Source: Jacaranda mimosifolia
Lineage: Eukaryota > Streptophyta > Magnoliopsida > Lamiales > Bignoniaceae
Length of the DNA stretch: 64,000 nucleotides
NCBI GenBank assembly: GCA_018894105.1
Contig: CM032127.1
Location: 5,358,501 to 5,422,500, forward strand
Direction: 5' to 3'
Shown one piece after another: positions 24,870-35,887 of the stretch (its first letter is position 1; the number at the start of each line of letters is the position of its first letter). The notes below the pieces were generated by a model that was not told where the DNA came from, searched no databases, and saw only the letters and a list, made by a program, of their open reading frames with translations. Made by a program: the position numbers and the translations under genes.

Positions 24870-25130
24870 TGCCTGAAGGGTGGGCATGGTTGCGGGATCA
24901 AAACATGTTGCCAGCAAGTTGAGATGGATTTTTGCTGGGCCTGTGTTGCTCGAGCAGCCGTGCGCTTGGGTGGGCCTGCTCTCGGGCGGTGGGCCTGTGC
25001 TCGGGTGACGCTCTTGCTGGTGGGCGATGGCCCGGGTCGAGCCCAGAGTTTGGCGGCCCAGCAGGCGTAGGCCTGATGTCAAATGGCCCATCCATATGAA
25101 ACAGCCCAAACAGGAGTCCATGCGCTCACA
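24870..25130. other. GC-rich island inside the CACTA element
   Basis: A segment of about 260 bp is rich in GGGCC, GTGGGC and CTCGGG words, with overlapping open frames on the minus strand (25,121-24,861). It is bordered by very AT-rich DNA and then by the right subterminal CACTA repeats. The two overlapping minus-strand frames show proline/arginine-rich composition bias rather than a domain, so I do not call a gene. Confidence 0.5.
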
Positions 25131-25598
25131 TTTAGTAACAAAACTTTTAGTTATTTATTCATTAGTAACGAAATGCTTATTTTTGAATTAAAATTTTATT
25201 TAACTATTTGTAACCAAATATTTTGTTACATAAACAATTAGTAACTATACTTAATTAAATAAGTAATATCATTATATTATACATTGGTAACGAAAAAATA
25301 AAATGCAACAAAATTGCCAATGTTTTAGTAACTAAATAATTTGTTACACTATAAAAATCTATTGTAACTACTACACTTTTTTGTTACTAATATCATATTT
25401 TGGTAATGATACATTTCGTCGCCACAAGCCCATCATTCGTAACGAACCATAAATTTCGTTACTAATACCTTTTGCGACGGGTTTTAGGGCACTAAACTTA
25501 AGTAACAAAAAATTCGTTACCAATATTTTAGGTAACGAATTTCAGCTTTATGGTAACAAAATTATTCATTACTAAAAGTGTAATTTGTTGTAGTGATT

Positions 25599-27134
25599 TC
25601 ATCTTTTAGTCCCTAACGTTAATTTTTATTTTTATCTTCGTCTCCAACTCAACTTTCCGGCACGTTTTGATCGAAAAATTGGCAAATGGTGATATTTTGA
25701 GGGGTAAAATTGTCAATCTAATCTATAATGTTTCATTTTAGTCCCCATGTTACTTTTTTTCTTTTTATAAATATATGTCCATGTGTGTATATATATTTGT
25801 GTGTATATAATTGATACTAATATTAGTCACATGCTTATATATTATTATTAATATTTAATAATATATTATTGATATATTAATATCACTTGTGATACTATTA
25901 TAATTAATAATATTAATTATATTCATAATATGTAGTATTAGTAATAATACATGATACTAATAAATATTAAATTAATTTTACTGTTATTATTATTATTATA
26001 ATTAATCATAAGAATAATAAGATTAATATATTCAATGATAATAATAGTATTATTATGATCATATAATTATCTAATATTATTAGGATTATTATTAATAATA
26101 TTTTTAATAATATATTAATAATAATATTACTAATAAAAATCCAAGTAAGCAAAGACTTTTTTCAACAAGACGAAAAAATTATCATGTCAACTAAAAATTT
26201 GCCACCTAAGCAAAAATTCCAAAATTGAACAAATTTCAGCATGCCACATTAGCATTTTCGGCCATTTTATGAGATTCTGGTGACTTTTGGGCTAAATGTG
26301 CAAAAAAATATTTTAACCTATAGGACTAAATTTAAAATTGTGTAACATTTAGGAGAAAATTGATAGTTGAAAATTTTTGTAAGATGAAAAAAATATTTTT
26401 CCTGTTTGCTGGGGGTAGCTACCATGGCCGACCACTGTGGGATGGGGACCCCATACCCTCCACAACCCCTATCTCCATCCCCAACTGCCCTGTCCTCACC
26501 CTCACGGCGGTCGGCCATGGCAGCACCCCTAGCAAACAAGAAAAATATTTTTTTTGTCCTATAAAATTTTCTGACTTTCAATTTTGTCCTATATGTTACT
26601 CAGTTTTAAATTTAGTCCTATAAGTTTAAAAAAACATTTGCACATTCAGTCCAAAAGTTGCCAGAATCTCATAAAATGGCTGAAAATGCTAATGTGGCAT
26701 GCCGAAATTTGTTGAATTTTGTAATTTTTGCTTAGGTGGCAAATTTCCAGCTGATATGACAATTTTTTTGTCTTGTTGGAAAAAGCCTTTGCTTACTTGG
26801 ATTTTTATTAGTAATATTATTATTAATATATTATCAAAAATATTATTAATAATAATCCTAATAATATTAGATAATTTTATTATCATAATAATACTATTAT
26901 TATCATTGAAAATATTAATCTTATTATTCATATGATTAATTATATTATTAATAATAATAAAATTAATTTAATATTTATTAGTGTCATGTATTATTATTAG
27001 TACTACATATTATAAATATAATTAAAATTAGTATAACATAATCTATTAATAATAATCCTAATAATATTAGATAATTATATAATCATAATAATACTATTAT
27101 TATCATTGAAAATATTAATCTTATTATTCTTATG

Positions 27135-27183
<49 letters not shown>

Positions 27184-27660
27184 TTTATTAATATCATGTA
27201 TTATTATTAATACTACATATTATGAATATAATTAAAATTATTATAATATAATCTTTATTATTATTAATATATTACTAATCATACAATTAATATTATTAAT
27301 TATAATAGTATCACAAATGATATTAATATATCAATAATATATTATTAAATATTAATAATATATGAACAAGTGACTAATATTAGTATCAATTATATATACA
27401 CATATATTATGCACATATATATATATACACACATGGACATATATTTATAAAAAGAGAAAAAAAAAAAGAAAAAAGTAATATAGGGACTAAATTGGAACAT
27501 AAAACCTTATATAGGGACTAAAATGAAACATTATAGATTAGATTGACAATTTTACCCCTCAAAATATCACCGTTTGCCAATTTTTCGATAAAAACGTGCC
27601 GAAAAGTTGAGTTAGGGACGAAGATGGAACTAAAAATTAACGTTGGGGACTAAAAGTTGA
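25599..27660. repeat. Long inverted repeat (arms about 0.9-1 kb)
   Basis: Left-arm words such as CCATTTTATGAGATTCTGG, CCACCTAAGCAAAAATT and AATCCAAGTAAGCAAAG recur inverted in the right arm. The short loop is near 26,440-26,510, where CCATGGCCGACCAC faces a diverged complement (GCGGTCGGCCATGG). A transcript through it would fold into a long duplex. Confidence 0.85.
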
Positions 27661-27737
27661 AATTTTAAAGATTAAGGACTAAAGTGATACTAAATCAAAA
27701 CATGAGGGACTATTGGTGACATTTACCCTGTTTATAA

Positions 27738-28850
27738 TCACATAATCCAAAATAAACTAGTCCTTAGAAAATACCCATTCAATCTATCACCAATTCAATG
27801 AAATCTATCACAAAATATGATTTTATGATGGATTTATTTCACAAATTTCTTAGTATATGCTTCTTCACTAATTAGTTTTGCAATGAAAATAAAGTGTGCC
27901 TCAAAAATAATTTTGTGATGAAATTTCTAGCATGGTTTGAAAAATAATGTTTAGAATTATAAATTTGTGATAGGCTTTTCATCAATATAGACTCAATATT
28001 CACAACAAGTATCATTACTAATATATATATTTTTGCTCCTTTTTTTTTTTTTTAAGATTCCTTAGTAATCCATCGAAAAAACCATCACAATTGTCTTTGA
28101 ATTGTGAATGAATACTATTCTCACAAACTTTCTATTTGTGAAGGGTAACTTTCTTGTAATGCAAGGCCCATATTAGGTTTGAGAACAAGACCATACTCTA
28201 AAATATCTTAAATAATAAAATCTTGACCTCTACCTAACATTATCCAACCCAAGACCCATTGGGTCCCGGGACTAAACCTATTTTATTGGACATGATTTTT
28301 CTTATTGACTTTTGGCCCTTACGCAACGAAACCAATCTTTTCTTTTTTTATTTTTAGTTCCTAAATTTTCATATTGTTAGTCAAAGTGTTAACATCATCT
28401 TAAATTAGTTTTGCAACAAAAGAAATAATTTAATTAAGAAATGTGAGCCCTAAGATTTGAAGAAACTACTAACTTATATAAGCCAACAACTGATTTAATA
28501 ACAAAATAGATATAAGTAAAATTTACGACAAATAATATAAAAAAATAGAAGAGAAAGCTTCATAAGTGTGGGTCGAGCAAATGTTATTGAATTTGGATAC
28601 TGATATAGAGCAATATATCCTACACACTGACATACATAGATGGTAAAAATACCAAAATTGCTCCATAAAAGACATTGTGTAAATACAAGTTATGTCATGA
28701 AACTAATTGCACTTTGAGTTTATAACTAAGAGTACATTTTATTTTTGTAATTTCTTTCTCATTTCATTTGCTCACTTGCAAAATCTAGGCTCAAAATTTG
28801 TGGAGCTAAAACTTATTGGAGGCTAACAAAATTCTTATTTAACCATTGCA
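27738..28850. other. Intergenic DNA downstream of the KSL pseudogene
   Basis: Around 28,145-28,165 the minus strand reads CATTACAAGAAAGTTACCC, resembling a CACTA terminus. No partner end is clear. No gene is seen. Confidence 0.4.
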
Positions 28851-29043
28851 TTAGCTTAGAAGACGAGAAAGATTAATTAGGGGTTCATAAATCAAAGATT
28901 TCATATCCTCCATCATTTGTTGTGGAGAAGTGAATTCATCGCCATTAGAGTATAGATAATAGGCAATCTTGCATGACTTCCAAAAGATATCTTTACACTC
29001 TTTAGGAACCACGCTTCCTCTTCTTTGAAAGATCAACTGCAAC

Positions 29044-29276
29044 CAGAGACCTGTCAGCTCCCCCCTAAAAATATTCAAACTTCATTTTTTATATTAAAAA
29101 TTTTAAAATATTATACTTTTGTCATCCTCAAATTATAAATTTGTGTCCCCCTCTTATTGAAAATATGCCTTTTGCTCATTGTACTTCTTTGTATATATGT
29201 GAAATAAAAAAAATATTATATTTTTGGTAATTCAGAATTTCGCTTCCCATAAAGGAAAATCCTGACTCCGTCCCTG
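29044..29276. mobile_element. hAT-type MITE (233 bp) inside a KSL exon
   Basis: The left end CAGAGACCTGTCAGC and the inverted right end CAGGGACGGAGTCAGG form hAT-like TIRs. A perfect 8-bp TSD ACTGCAAC flanks it (29,036-29,043 and 29,277-29,284). Removing the element and one TSD copy restores an uninterrupted KSL exon frame across the junction (KLLQ followed by LIFQ). Confidence 0.92.
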
Positions 29277-29741
29277 ACTGCAACAGTTTTCTCCTGTGAT
29301 ATTCAACCATTTTTTTTTTGTTTTGACTTTCAAATTCGCCATCGTCTGAAATGGCTCCTTTATCAGCTGCTAGCTGTAGGCTCACACTGTTCAGCTTCCT
29401 TTCTTGTTGTTCTTTCTGTCAAAACCCGTTCAACTTAATTTCCATTAGAATTAGAAAGCAATATTATCCACAAATTTCTAGTATCTTAATCAGTATGCTT
29501 AGCATATATCATTATCTACAAGGTTATTTTTACTTGCTGAAAATATACCTCGAAAGTTTGAATTTCGTTTAGAAGCTGGGTGACAGAAAAAACATGCCTG
29601 CACAAGTCAGTGCTCTCTGGACTCAAAACTATGTCTTCAGATAATTTTATACCTTGGAAATGGATCAACGTGAGAATGCAAATTCCGCAACCGATAGACA
29701 CCCACGCAAAAGGCAAGTACTCATCCATTTTTGGTGGAGTT

Positions 29742-29787
29742 TCATCGATCCATGAATCCATTTCTCATCGATCCATGAATCCATTTC
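29742..29787. repeat. 23-bp tandem duplication in KSL exon b
   Basis: TCATCGATCCATGAATCCA begins a 23-bp unit repeated exactly twice (29,742-29,764 and 29,765-29,787). Since 23 is not a multiple of three it shifts the frame just after MREMDSW. Confidence 0.93.
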
Positions 29788-30189
29788 TCTCATGAAACTT
29801 GTTAGCATCTCAATCCACTGTACTTCAACAAATATTAGTTACAAGAAAAAGGAAACCATGATAAAAAATACTCATTCTTTGATTAAAAATCACTGAAATC
29901 AAGAATTACTACCAGGTGAATTAGAATGCGTTTGATACAACGGCCTTGCAAGACATAAGCCTTTGCTGCTAACTCATTGACAGTGTCATATAATGCTGTT
30001 AAAAGAATTTCAACCTTTTCGGAGTCACAAGTTATAGCTGACGAATCATTCCCACTGTAATCCCATGAATATTAGTATCAATTTTCATCTAGAAATTAAA
30101 CATGAATGGAAAGCAAATTACAGAAATCATTAAAAAAAATGAGTCTAAGTTGCATGCGTATAAGTACAGGGAAACATAATTATTGCATA

Positions 30190-30358
30190 TGTCAGTTAGC
30201 ATTTATTAGTTTAGTTAGCAATTAGTTGGTGGTCATAACCGTGTAGTTGTTAGCTACTGCCAGCTCTATAAATATGTAATCTTCTCTCATTAATGAATGC
30301 ATAGCTTTCAGCTCTGAACTTTCATTTTATTTCATGCATACTGCTCTCATTCCGAGCT
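30190..30358 (+). mobile_element. Possible short solo LTR or LTR scrap (copia-like)
   Basis: Begins TGTCAGTTAGCATTTATTAG and has a TATA-like CTCTATAAATATG. A CT-rich 3' portion ending GAGCTCA follows, similar in style to the copia LTRs at 37.8 and 42.4 kb. No TSD or partner LTR is clear. Confidence 0.4.
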
Positions 30359-31130
30359 CACCTTTATAATAATACGTTTTTGGGAAAAATGAAATTTTAG
30401 TCCATCAACTATTGTGAGATATTTTTTTACTCTATTTTGATTAGGAATTATCACATTTAGTCTATAATTTATTAATTTTTATCACATTTAATCCAATTTT
30501 TTGCAATTTTGATCCATCGGGCTCAAAAATCTTCAATTGAGCCCAGAAATTGTACAGTCAGCTCCAATTGAGCCGCAGGTTTGGGGCTTCCGTGTCATTT
30601 GTCACCCATATGCCACATAAGCTTACATGTAAGCTGCCACCTCACCCCAACTAAAAATCTACTAAAATTAAGGAAAAGAAAAACATTGAAAGGTAAAAGA
30701 AATTAAAAATGCATAAATAATTTGTAAAGGAAAAAACGCTGATGAAAAATTTGCAAACAAAACATATTGAAAACGCTAAATTGTTGAACAAAATCGCCAA
30801 AGGTCAAAGCTTCCTAGCGAAGAAAAAAAAATCGAAAACCACAATTTGAAGAAAAAAACCCTCAAACGCAAGTTTGAAGAAAAACCTAAAAGCTGTAACC
30901 CAGAAGGAAAAGCCCCTAAATCAAGAGCCCTAGACCAAATCTCTTTCGTTTTTTCACCAAATCTCTAAAATCTAAGCCCTATATTAGTAATATCCACAAA
31001 CAAACAAACGTGGAACTGTTTAATCGATCCCAAAATCGTAGTATTTCTTCGCTCAGAACCTTGAAGGTGGTTTGTGGGTGGAGCTTCAATTTTGTTGGGC
31101 GTCGTGGTTAGAAGCATTGGGCAGTTGAAG

Positions 31131-34100
31131 ATGCTTGTTCGTGTGTCTAAAGACCTACATTTGCCACCTCCTCTATACGGTAAGGTTTTAAATACTGAAA
31201 TGAAAATCTAGGCCCATGTGTAGTTTAAAGTTTTTTAGTTAAATGTTGTTTTCAAAGCATGATTCCTATACTTGCATTGCTTTATTGTTCATTATTTGAC
31301 TACTTTTAAGTCTTTTGATGCCTACTGTAGAAGTGGTCCCCATCCAGTCTTTCAATATGTGTAAAGCAGGCTTGAAAATTATTTTGATGCGTGTTTTATG
31401 TGGGGTTGTCTATGGGTATGATGTTTGTTTTTCAATCAGTTTACATATATAAAAGTGACTTGTGGGTCAGCCATGTGGGGTACTTTAGTGTTTACTATGT
31501 GACTTTTGCCTCTGTACATGGGTGTGTGTGGGGATTAACATGTGGGGTTGGTGGTTTATTTATTGTATATTGCATGTGTGGAAGTGCTCAGCACTTGGTG
31601 ATAATTTTTTTTCCTTGTTTATATGCAATATGCAAATAAAGGCTCTGGAAAAATTACTTTTACATTGTTTTGTGGTGGTCAATGTGATTATTCTCCTCCA
31701 TGTGTATATAAAAATGGAAGCATAGTGAAATTTGACCACTTCCTGGTAGATATTTTAAATTTGAAGAATGTGAACCTCTTGTTTGATACTTTGAAGCTTA
31801 CAACCCCTAGGAAGTTCTACCAAAAGGTAGTTGGCACTTTCAAAGAGATTGGTGAAGATGATGACCTTAGAAAAGTTGGGGAATTTTGTGCTAAATATAG
31901 GGAGGTGAAGATTTATGTGGAGACGTAAATTGATGCAAATCTTTCCCAACCTGAAATCCAATCCAACTCCTAACTTGAAGCCCAATCAAAAGCCCAGTCT
32001 AAAGGAAAATCCAAAGCCCAATCTAAAGGCAAAGGTAAAGCCAAATCTGAAGCAAAGTCCAGAACTAATGCTTAAGCGCAATCCCAATCTCAATACCAAT
32101 CCCAATACCTAACGCAGGACCAATTCCAATCCCAAAGCTAGGGCCAATGTGCTGCCTAAACTCAAGGCCAATCATCATCACAAAATCAAGGCCAATCTGC
32201 TGCACAAACTTAAGGCCAATCTGCTGCCCAAACTCAATTTCAAACATAATCCCAAACACAAGTCCATACACATTCTCAAAGTCAAACCTAAACTCAAACA
32301 CAAAACTATAAGATATTAACAATGACTTTAGGGGGTTGGGTTCTATCCATGAGACATGAAGCCAATTTCTGAATAATAGTGATGTTGAATTCAGTTCAGA
32401 TAGTGCTAGTGATCCTCTTTATAATTGTGGGGAAGATAGTGAGGGGTTAGAGGATGATTTGATGTTTAATACTTATGTAGATCCCAATGAGGAGTATTTG
32501 GGGCTTGAAGAAGAAATTGTGCAGCTTGGGGGAGAGGTAAAAGGGGGTGCCTCTAATAGTGATAGTCAATTCAGTGAAGATGGGATAGTTGGGGATAGTG
32601 ATGTGCCCGTAGATAGTGAATTGGACTCAGATATTGATAAGGAAGTTGTCCCTCATGCATCTTATATTTTTAATTATAATAGAAGATATACTCCTAAGTT
32701 TGAAATAGGAATGAAATTTAAGAGTCTAATTTGATGAAGGCTATTCATGCTGAAGTAGTTCAATCAATGAGGAACATCAAGATTAACAGGAATGATAGTG
32801 AGATGGGTTTATGCTAGGTATGAGAGTAAAGTGCATGGGTGGAGAATTCATGCTTACAGGGTTGAGGATGAGGCCACTTTTCAAATTAACACTTACAATT
32901 CTATACATACATGTCAGCCCACTTATGATGTTGGCAATATCACATCCACATACCTAGTTGAGAGGTTTCTAAACTATATGAAGATTGATCCAAAGAGAAG
33001 AACTGAAGGGTTTAGGTAGAAGCTAGAGATAGATGCCAGGGTTAGTGTATCTTCATCCAAAGTTTATAGAGCTAAGAGAAATGCTCTTAAAATGATAGAG
33101 TGGGATCTTAAAGTGCAGTATGCCAAACTTTGAGATTATAGTGCAGAAGTAAGAAGAACTAATCCTAGGTCAACTGTTATTTTGGGCATGGAGGATAACA
33201 CTTTGACACACTTCTACTGTTGTTTTGGGGCACTAAAAAATGGTTTCCTAGCTAGATGTAGGCTCATTCTAGGGATAGATGGATGTCATTTGAGTGGTCC
33301 TCATAAAGGAGTTCTCTTCATTGCTATAGGTATTGACCCTAATAATAAGCCCTACTGTATTGCCTATGCTGTTGTTGATATGGAAGCTGGGGATTCCTGG
33401 TCATGGTTTTTTCACTCAGCCACATGAATTCATATTTATTTCTGATAAACATAAGGGGTTAATTTAGGCATTTGATGAAGTGTTTCCAGGGGTTGAACAC
33501 AGATTTTGTGTTAGGCATTTATGGAAAAATTTTATGAATGCTGGGTTTAGTGGTATGGAGTACAAAGATCTCCTTTGGAAAACTGCTAATAGCACTACTG
33601 TTGGGCAGTTTAAAATTCAAATGCAAGCTATGGATGAGCTTGATCCAACTGTTGTAAATTGGTTTAGTGATAAACCAGCTGCTTATTGGAGTAAATCACA
33701 CTTCAGTACTTTTCCAAAATGTGATATGGTTTTGAACAACTTCTGTGAGTCATTCAATAGTTTAATTCTATATGCTAGAAAAAAGTCAAATCTAACTATG
33801 TTTGAGTGGATAAGAGAATATTTGATGACAAGATTACAAATAAATAAAGATAAAGCTAGGACTTGGAGAAAAGACCTTTGCACTGTTGTGATTGATATCT
33901 TGAATGATCATGTCAAGAAATTGGATGACTGCATCCCTAGAAAAGCTGATGATACACATTATCAAATAACTCATATATATATGGGGGGTAATATTGTGTG
34001 GATTTGGAGGAGTGGAGTTGTACATGTAGGAGATGGGATTTAACAGGTATTCCTTGCCTTCATGCCTGCTGTGCAATTTGCAATCAAAGACAGGATCACA

Positions 34101-35887
34101 AGTCATATGTTTCTCCTTGTTATACTATTTCATGCTATCAAAGGGTGTATGGGAGTGCTATCATAGGTATAAATAGTCAAGATCTCTGCGGAGAGGCCAT
34201 TTATATTACGGCTATTAACGAATCAAATTTTTATCAAATAATTCGAGATTCGAATTCGAATTGTAGATTCGAATTCGAATTGTAGATTCGAATTTGAAAT
34301 TTAACGAATTTGAATTCAAATTCGAGTCAATATTTGATATATAATCGAATCCGAATTAAATCCAATAATATTCGAGTTTGATATTTGATAAAGTATTCGA
34401 ATATATGTTATTATATATATATTAATATTTTTATTTCTCAAAAGTTAAATTTTTTATGATTTATAGTAATGAAGCCATTGAATATTATGTGGTCATAATA
34501 AAAGGTGAAAAATCAATAAATAATTCAAAATTCAGGTAAAAAATTGAGTTAGTTAAACATTCGAATCAAATCTGAATATATCGAATAGTTTCTCAAATCG
34601 AATTCGAGCTCAGTTTAGGATTCAAGTCGAATTCGAATATGAATACGAATACGAATAAAATGAATTGAATTGAATTCAAATCCTGAGATATTCGGTTCGA
34701 TTCAATTTGTTAATAGCCCTAATCTATATACCTTTTCTTCCTCCAACATCTCAAAGAAAAAAGAAAGGATTACAAAGGCCAGAAAAAAAAAAGAAAGGAA
34801 AATGAAGAACCTGTATTGAAGACCAAGAAGAGAAATAGAGGGAGGCCTGCAGTTGGAGAATAATGTACAAAATTGAAGAAAATAGTTAAAGGTTTGAAGT
34901 GCAGCATTTGCAAGCAACAAGGACACAATCAAAGGAAATGTCTTTTGAAGTCAAATCCACTAGATGATGATATCACATATTTGACTACTAATCAAGATGA
35001 CTTGCAACATGTGTTTGGTACTTAGGCATCTCAGGTAAATTATTTTAATTGTGATTTAGTTTGTTGTAATTTCAGATTCTTGAAGTTAAGTTACTTTACA
35101 AAATTTGTGTTTTTAGGTTAAAAGCATGGCTGCAAGTGCAAGTCCAGTACAGGAGCTCCAACAGGACAAGGTGAGTAACTATTTTGATAAAGGTTAGATC
35201 ACATGTTAAATTCAATTTTGCCATCAACAGATTGCTAGTTTTCACTATGTTGACATCACTCAGGGGAAAAGAAAGGTTGGCTCAACAAGTGAAACCCAAG
35301 AACTTGGTACCTCAAGTGAGCACTAGCAGGACCTGGTGTATATGACATGCTCAGTTCATATCTTGGTTACTTATGGTGCTAAATTGATATATTAATTAAG
35401 ATAATGTGTTAATTGTAGCACATGCCAAGAACTAGGACTGCTACCATAAGTGTTGCTCGGAGGTCTCCAAGAGGTCCATCATAGGTATTTCATTTAAATG
35501 TATTTAAGTTAATTAAGTCATGTGACTAATTCAATCAAGGTTATGTAGGTTACAATTGCTGGTGAAGAGAGTATTGGACTTAGGAGATCTCCAAGAGCAA
35601 AGGGCAAAGCAACGGTATATACCTTAGTATATTTGACAATATTTGTATATTTTAATGAAATATAACATTCATAGTTTAAATTTAATTTTTATACATAGGA
35701 AACCCTTGCAAATCAAGTCCCAAAGAAGGTACCTGGACCATCCATGTACCAACAACTTCAAATGTCTCAAACTGGAAACACTTTGACAAATGCACAAGAG
35801 AAGAAGAAGTTTGTCCAATTGACCAATATCACTGAAGCAATGGACAAGCTACAAGGCAAAAAGAAGATAAAGGGAAAGAAGAAATGA
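31131..35887 (+). pseudogene. MULE transposase (MURA-like), degenerate, spliced gene
   Basis: The transposase would bind the TIRs and cut and join the element in the nucleus. In order: a short first exon from ATG 31,131 to a GT donor at about 31,181. Next an N-terminal domain (31,640-31,928; FTLFCGGQCDYSPP to VKIYVE), then a Q/S/K-rich low-complexity linker (31,930-32,330) with several stops. An acidic stretch follows (32,459-32,734), then a DNA-binding-domain remnant (32,792-33,019). The MULE catalytic domain (33,182-34,043) has LGIDGCHLSGPHKG (first D), FISDKHKG (second D), HRFCVRHLWKNF and NNFCESFN (E). A SWIM zinc finger CTCRRWDLTGIPCLHAC lies at 34,015-34,075, then an RNRGRP word and a zinc knuckle CSICKQQGHNQRKC (34,890-34,940). 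Small 3' exons end near 35,887 with GKKKIKGKKK. In-frame stops at about 31,929, 32,732, 33,017 and 33,425 and an hAT MITE at 34,207 disable it. Confidence 0.88.
34207..34721. mobile_element. hAT-type MITE (515 bp) inside the MULE transposase gene
   Basis: Ends read TACGGCTATTAACGAATC and, inverted, TAGGGCTATTAACAAATT. The flanks ATTTATAT (34,199-34,206) and ATCTATAT (34,722-34,729) form an 8-bp TSD with one mismatch. The interior is a string of ATTCGAATTCGAATT-type words. Removing it and one TSD lets the transposase frame run from EAIYI into PFLPPTSQ. Apparent ORFs across it are spurious. Confidence 0.88.

Larger units (their letters stand above)
17919..25595. mobile_element. Non-autonomous CACTA (En/Spm) element, 7.7 kb
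   Basis: It begins CACTACAACAATTTGCACTT and ends AAGTGTAATTTGTTGTAGTG, inverted CACTA termini. A 3-bp TSD ATT flanks it (17,916-17,918 and 25,596-25,598). Subterminal regions of several hundred bases (about 17,940-18,260 and 25,130-25,590) are dense in TTCGTTAC/GTAACGAA-type words in both orientations, the usual transposase-binding repeats of this superfamily. No TNPA or TNPD coding sequence is seen. The interior is low-complexity AT-rich DNA, tandem duplications and pieces of other CACTA families. Confidence 0.88.
17851..27728. mobile_element. Foldback MULE forming a giant hairpin, invaded by a CACTA element
   Basis: The termini GGGTAAATGTC(G/A)CCAATAGTCC lie at 17,851 and, inverted, at 27,728. 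The flanks TATTTATAA (17,842-17,850) and TGTTTATAA (27,729-27,737) form a 9-bp TSD with one mismatch. The left arm is 17,851-17,918 plus 25,596 to about 26,450, because the CACTA element sits inside it. The right arm is about 26,500-27,728. Without the CACTA insert the element is about 2.2 kb and almost wholly palindromic, with AT-rich ATTATTAATA runs in the arms. No transposase is encoded. ORFs at 26,318-26,935 arise from the palindrome and are not genes. Confidence 0.82.
28851..30054 (-). pseudogene. Class I diterpene synthase (ent-kaurene-synthase-like), 3' part, pseudogene
   Basis: Four minus-strand exons with GT-AG borders match the C-terminal alpha domain of kaurene-synthase-like enzymes, which convert bicyclic diphosphates to diterpenes in plastids. 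Exon a (30,054-29,913) includes VEILLTALYDTVNELAAKAY. Exon b (29,817-29,550) includes WIEMLTSFMREMDSW, PPKMDEYLPFAWVS and ends NEIQTFE. Exon c/d (29,415-28,851) continues KEQQERKLNSVSLQL, then RRGSVVPKECKDIFWK and IYEPL before the stop. The second metal-binding motif (NSE/DTE) reads NEIQTFEKE, with E where D is usual. The exon holding DDxxD would lie upstream of 30,060 and is absent; a retroelement scrap and a MULE lie there instead. A 23-bp duplication in exon b shifts the frame, and an hAT MITE splits exon c/d. It cannot make a working enzyme. KSL, miltiradiene-synthase-like or true kaurene synthase cannot be separated by eye. Confidence 0.9.

Noticed and set aside
26318..26935. Pairs of similar ORFs on both strands
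   Set aside because: They arise because the sequence is a near-palindrome; the encoded peptides mirror one another.
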